In this document: positions 59,522 through 64,000 of the stretch, one piece after another | Position numbering within the stretch: the stretch's first letter is position 1 | How the letters are laid out: each line of letters starts with the position of its first letter | Assembly (NCBI GenBank): GCA_961205875.1 | Contig: OY540818.1 | Span: 13,552,761-13,616,760 of the forward strand | Direction of reading: 5' to 3' | Length of the DNA stretch: 64,000 nt | Source: Sialis fuliginosa | Lineage: Eukaryota; Arthropoda; Insecta; Megaloptera; Sialidae | The notes under the pieces: generated by a model | The model's input: the letters and a program-made list of their open reading frames with translations, nothing else | Database searches by the model: none | Told to the model about the DNA's origin: nothing | Program-made: the position numbers and the translations under genes

Positions 59522-60355
59522 TAACATAAGAAAATATAATACCTAATTTAATCATCTTTTATGTTTATGCTAATATCTGCGATGATCTAAATAAAATAAC
59601 ATACTAAAATTGTGTTCAGAGATAAATTATAAAAAGTGTTTGGCTCACTATTCCCAGCATCAAACAAATAACTTTTGTATTGCGGTTAGTTTTTTGTTAG
59701 AATTGGTAGTTCTCCAGCTGGAACAATCACAAAAAGTGTTAGGAATTTACACGAAGAGATAATATTATATATCTCTCCCGTTTATATCCGGAAATGTAGA
59801 TCTCATAACTTAAACCGGAAACATCAACGAAGATTGTCAGATATTACGATGTTGAGGATAATAAAATATATATTACTCATTTTCATTTTATCTGTTTCAA
59901 AACTATATATCTTTGTTAAATTTATTAATTGAAAATATTTCTATTATTGATATACTTTACTACAACCAAACATAAAATACTTATTTGAATTAGTTTTGTT
60001 TTAAAATAATTGAAATTTGGACTCATGCCCGCTATTTTAAAGAAAATACACTCTCAAATAAAAACACACCAAAATTATTTTTAGTAGTGAACCGAATTGT
60101 GTTATGTTGTCTATGGCTTTACTTTATACCGGAACCTTAGACAGAGATGATTCATCACCAGGCAATAAAAAAATACGATACCGAAGGTTTTTGGCGCGCT
60201 GAAATCGAACCCTGAAAGTGTTAAAAAAAATGATTTTGTACATTTTTGTATTACCACAAATAAAGTTTCCCTCTCGGCAAAAAATAGCACTATCTTTCTC
60301 CATTAAAATAAACTGTTCACATATTATCAACCTGATAGTATGTAGTAATGAAGCC
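59522..60355. other. AT-rich stretch with a weak minus frame
   Basis: A 68-codon minus frame at 60124-60330 ends RAKNLRYRIFLLPGDESSLS, preceded by 'aacactttcag', a good acceptor-like site. No homology is recognised and no donor or poly(A) support was found; confidence in an exon is very low. Confidence 0.25.
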
Positions 60356-60545
60356 CCCTTCTCTCTAGTTGGTATATAATAAGTTCCTACTGAGTAATCC
60401 TAAAAGCTCCCCGTGAATCGTAGGGTCTCACATATACATAAGTGTCACCTGTGCTAATTACTCCAGGGCACATTCCCTTCCTATATGTCATCGATTTCGG
60501 GAAAAGGTTGTGTTCGTCCTGTTATAACTGTCTGTATCTAATCAT
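60356..60545. repeat. GC-richer repeat-like segment
   Basis: 'cttctctctagttggtatat', 'actgagtaatcctaaaagct', 'ccccgtgaatcgtagggtct' and 'tgtcacctgtgctaattact' are of clearly different composition from the surroundings and have the look of a diverged retroposon fragment. I cannot name the family or fix the ends. Confidence 0.3.
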
Positions 60546-62038
60546 AGTGAAGCAAAAAAAGAGAAAAAATTAATATTGTACATTGAAGAATTTTATAAAA
60601 GTATATTTTTTTCATTCTTTATATTTTTTATATTTTCTTTTGTACCGTTTAATATATAGAACATTTTTCACTCGCCACAAAACGTACTTTAATTTAATTA
60701 AGTGAAAGACATTTGAAATATGCCTCTGTATAAAAAAAACAATAATGTTTTGCGAATCAGGACAAAATGGTGCATGAAAATATAGATAAGTGAATTATTA
60801 AAATTGTATATAATAAAACGGTAGCTTTTTTGTGCGTAAACTGAAGAAATAAATTTCAAAATATTATTTCTCATTTCTTAAATAATATTGTTATATAGTT
60901 ATCTATTGACCTTAGCTTTTATTTAAATTATTATTTAATAAGGACGCTTTCTGGTTGAAGAAAGAATTATTTATTTGATTTTATTGTAAATTTTTTTAAT
61001 TAACCAACTAAACGCCATACTTTTTTCTTTTTTCCAATAAAAATAAATGTAACCAAAACACAGACTAACGCATTATTTTGACAAAATCAACTATTTTAAC
61101 ACAAATTAATATGAATTATAGAAATAATAGATCAGTTATTGAAGCTATTTCTTCATTAGTTTATACTATTTTATAAAAAAAGCTATATGAATCATGTTAT
61201 GCATTCAATTTAGACCCAACCTACACAATTATAAAAATAGAAATAATTTGAAAACTGTTTTTCCTCTTCATAAAAGTAAAAAAATGTAAGATTGATATAT
61301 TTTTATTTTTTATTCGATTTCTACAAAAATGTTTTTAATCTTCAGGGAAATTATTTTTCTTTCGATAAACAACGTAACCTTGCAAGTAAAGTTAAAGAGC
61401 AAACTTATTTTAAAATCAATTTTGATTTTCTTTTTATGCACGTAATATAAAAAATATATTATTATACTCCTAAACCAAATGAGAATAACATAATTCTATA
61501 GAACACGTACACGGCTGGAAACTTCTGGCATGTTAAACTTTCTAAAACAAATTTCCCTAGATATTAACTATTACAGTGTAGTATGTAGTAGATTATATTC
61601 GTAATGAAACGGAAGCTAGTGAGAAACTATAGTTTAATAAAATATTTTGAAATATAAGTTCAGAGGATTGTGAGGTAAAAAATACTTTCCTTGAATTATT
61701 TATTCCAACTCTAAAATAGATTAAACATTTTGTCGCTTCTGAAATATAAGTACAAATCATTTCCAAAAAAATACAAGGATATAATTTAAAAATTTGAAAC
61801 ACTTATTGAAAAGGTAAAAATTTACGAAAAATTCAATAGAAGTGTTTTTTTCTCTCAAAAGCATTATAAAATATAAATTAATGTTTATTTAAAAATTAAA
61901 AACATAAGCAGAATAGAATATTCAGTATTTTTTAGACTATCGATTAGTTAGGGTAAAATACTTTTATATATTATATATCTGAATGCACAAATTTTTAAAT
62001 TATTTTTCAAAATTTCATAAAAAAATTGTTTTTAACTA
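60546..62038. other. AT-rich non-coding stretch
   Basis: No gene. The 69-codon minus frame at 61593-61802 is unsupported. Confidence 0.45.
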
Positions 62039-62055
62039 CCCCCCCCCCCCCCCCC
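62039..62055. repeat. C17 homopolymer
   Basis: Seventeen consecutive C bases sit in strongly AT-rich DNA. A run this long could be length-variable and able to form i-motif or G-quadruplex structures; sequencing error in length is also possible. Confidence 0.85.
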
Positions 62056-62601
62056 AAATACCTATTGCAATAAATATTTAATTTTAATTCAAGACGTAAA
62101 ACCTGCTACATAAAAATGTATAACCGACCTCTCATATTTATCCTGCTTATTATATTATAATACATGTAACTCTACCATTGTGAAATTAGGAACATATAAA
62201 AGGATTTAAATTCTCAAGTCAAGCACCCCAAAAGTATCATTCAAGTTGCACATTAACGCCCCTTCGTACATTTCCCCCGAGATCTACAGCAGGATGTTTG
62301 AAATCTGAACTCGTGCAGTTAAGCAGCATTCACATCGTAAACGTGATTTTTATAGCACGTAATGTTTCTTTTATAACATTAAAATCACTCTGTGTGTACA
62401 CATTCGTGTTTGCGTAAACATTATGTATAGGAACTAATGAAACAAAAGGGTAGGTTGAAGGATGTAATAAAATCTGAACCGTAAACTTATAAAGGGCACT
62501 TGATTTTGACAGTTGGTTTCGTTGCGTTTTAAGATGATTTTGTTATTGCTGGAAACGATAAAAAAAATGTAATGTGTTGTAGGGTAATAAAGAATAGACT
62601 A
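62056..62601. other. Non-coding stretch with a GC-richer patch
   Basis: 62220-62340 (caagcaccccaaaag ... cgtgcagttaagcagcattc) is less AT-rich but has no open frame. Nothing else is seen. Confidence 0.35.
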
Positions 62602-62839
62602 ACCTTGGGTTGCATAAAGCAAAATTAACCACAATTAGTTAATCAGTTGTTTTCAACCCATTATTACATCAATTATAAAAAACAGTCACGGTTATGATAA
62701 TTATATAAGGTAAAAAACTATCATATTTAGTAAATTGTTCATTTACAAATTGAGATTAAGTTTAGAATTAACATGAATCATGGTTTAAAAACAACTAATT
62801 AACTAATCGTGGTTAATCTTGCTTTATGCAACCCAAGGT
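62602..62839. mobile_element. 238-bp inverted-repeat element, 'ccttgggttgc' ends
   Basis: The left end ACCTTGGGTTGCATAAAGCA and the right end read inward ACCTTGGGTTGCATAAAGCA agree exactly over 20 bases and then closely for about 52 (through 'attaaccac.attagttaat' and 'agttgttttt'). The centre is AT-rich. I could not find a convincing target duplication, so the superfamily is open. The close match of the arms suggests moderate youth. Confidence 0.65.
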
Positions 62840-63133
62840 AAAAATAATTAATACATATATGCGGTTTAAATAAAGCTTACAGTAAAACCTTATACTCATC
62901 ACGACATGCAGTGTATTGAGTGTAAAATCTACTGAATATAATGAAATTAACAGTAACAGTATCATATGTGATTTTAGGAAGGTAGATTTATTTTACCACG
63001 CGATTTGTGGTTGCCATGACACAAGGGAAGTAAGTAACACTTACCTCCCTAGGGAAATAACTAATATGTTATACTGAATTTACGTCAGTTGCGTGCAAAA
63101 GATTTTTATGTAGAATTTTTATATAAAATCTTA
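62840..63133. other. AT-rich stretch
   Basis: A short patch, 'ttgccatgacacaagggaag' with 'acttacctccctaggg', lies between two mobile-element copies. No gene. Confidence 0.4.
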
Positions 63134-63445
63134 TTTTTAGTTCTGTACCTCAAAATGAAAAAAACGGTGCCCTTATAGAATCACCTTGTTCTCGGTCAAG
63201 ACCCTTTTTTCAGGAATGGTTAAAGGTACCAAGTTGAAATTAATATCAAATATTAGGGTCTACACCCACAATTTTATAGTCCTGTAAAAATTAAGATATA
63301 TAAAATACGGCCTTTCAAAGCGTATTTTGATACTGACAGACTGATTCACTGATCATCAAAACATATCGGGTACTTCCAGTTGACCTAGAAGCTTGAAATT
63401 TGGCACGAAGGAAGGTTTCATAGCACAAGTAAAGGGGAAAATGTA
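63134..63445 (-). repeat. Common lepidopteran dispersed repeat, copy D (reversed)
   Basis: Read on the minus strand the end is 'gaggtacagaac' type (plus: gttctgtacctcaaaatg), preceded by 'gtgattctataagggcacc' and 'ggtcttgaccgagaac' in place of the 'gacggacagacagac' block. Further in are 'atttgatattaatttcaac' and 'aaatttggcacgaaggaagg' in reversed positions. The 5' portion continues 'cttctaggtcaactggaag', which is characteristic of fuller copies. Confidence 0.62.
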
Positions 63446-63674
63446 TTTAATATATTTTTAGGTAGTATTTAACTTATACTTCAACTTTTCATCATGGCTT
63501 AGAATCATATTTAGCCAAATAAATAGTAAAAAATTATATGCATGAATGCAGGGATTGTTAATTTATCGTCTAATGAACACTGTACCTTTTTTTGCTCCTC
63601 GCATGTAAATCCTTTAACTTGTACAATGTAAATTTAAAACGAATATACGTATATTATAAATATTATAATTAATT

Positions 63675-63760
63675 GAATTACCGGTAAAAATGATGAATTG
63701 CCTGTAAAAAATTAAGGACTTAATTTGCAGTAAATCGATTTACCGGTATTTCAATCTCTA
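63675..63760. mobile_element. Fragment of a hAT-like end with 'accggtaa' repeats
   Basis: 'attaccggtaaaaat', 'cgatttaccggtatttcaat' and 'ctcta' form a right end whose inward reading TAGAGATTGAAATACCGG starts like the hAT element at 54270 (TAGAGATTGGAAA). Repeated 'accggtaa' subterminal motifs fit. No left end or duplication was seen in the window. Confidence 0.4.
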
Positions 63761-64000
63761 GATGGTATGATGAAAAATTGAATTCATAACAAAATGAAAA
63801 CTGATGTATATACTTAAAGTAAATCTATTTATTCAAACAATTTTTTTTTATGTTGCTATAATTTTACAATAATTAATTTCAGCTTTTGATGATAATCATC
63901 AATCAGTTTGGAAATATTTACTAATCCTCTTTATAATTTACTTCTATTTTTCAGATTAACAGTAATTGATTGATAAGTAAATGTAAAAACGTAAATAAAT
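63761..64000. other. AT-rich stretch to the end of the window
   Basis: No feature can be supported. Confidence 0.5.

Noticed and set aside
60195-60215. Possible tRNA B box (ggttcgattt on the minus strand)
   Set aside because: The final C of the box is missing, no A box lies at the right distance upstream and no cloverleaf can be drawn.
1-64000. CRISPR arrays, bacterial-type operons, retrovirus-like or other capsid-bearing elements
   Set aside because: No regularly spaced repeats, no ribosome-binding-site gene strings, and no recognisable reverse transcriptase, integrase, capsid or long terminal repeat pair was seen.

Overview
This window looks like gene-poor nuclear DNA of a moth or butterfly (Lepidoptera). 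It is very AT-rich and has no long reading frame: the longest is 146 codons and overlaps an inverted repeat. I see no rRNA, tRNA, CRISPR or bacterial operon structure. The lepidopteran assignment rests on dispersed repeats that I know as common in that order: several copies of an element that opens with 'gcgag...ctcgcgcc' and closes with a 'gacggacagacagac' run and 'tacggaaccctaa', and LINE/SINE-like tails such as 'gccggatcagctagt' and 'gacgaagtcgcgg...agctagt'. The species cannot be told from this sequence. Layout: the window is a mosaic of small, non-autonomous DNA transposons in otherwise featureless AT-rich DNA, which could be intergenic or a very large intron. The best supported are a 752-bp element at 28410-29161 with 162-bp inverted ends differing at one base and a perfect 9-bp target duplication (Mutator- or Merlin-like); hAT-like elements at 438-655, 20276-20396 and 54270-54767 with 8-bp duplications; a Harbinger-like family with 3-bp TAA/TGA duplications at 6198-6404, 20199-20552 and 37891-38202 plus a truncated piece at 59415-59521; Tc1/mariner-like elements with TA duplications at 6129-6599, 24719-25436 and 45413-45998; a composite TTA-flanked inverted repeat at 10786-11037; a near-perfect 792-bp palindrome at 42851-43642; and inverted-repeat elements at 15555-15980, 19407-19539, 31303-31536, 45074-45293, 58295-58901 and 62602-62839. 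Four related copies of an unclassified repeat lie near 12.4, 14.0, 27.7 and 30.7 kb. Nesting gives a relative age order: Harbinger-like inside mariner-like at 6.2 kb, and hAT-like inside Harbinger-like at 20.3 kb. Host genes: none is proven. Possible pieces are a first exon with TATA box, good start context and a consensus splice donor (7659-7816, plus), a terminal exon with a poly(A) signal 22 bases past its stop (57801-57991, minus), and a weaker 5' exon candidate near 13.7-13.9 kb. A GC-rich island at 35.2-35.5 kb and a perfect 14-bp RFX-type X-box palindrome at 27079 are the best regulatory candidates. I found no new biological system; the value of the window is in transposon archaeology and these few exon and regulatory candidates.
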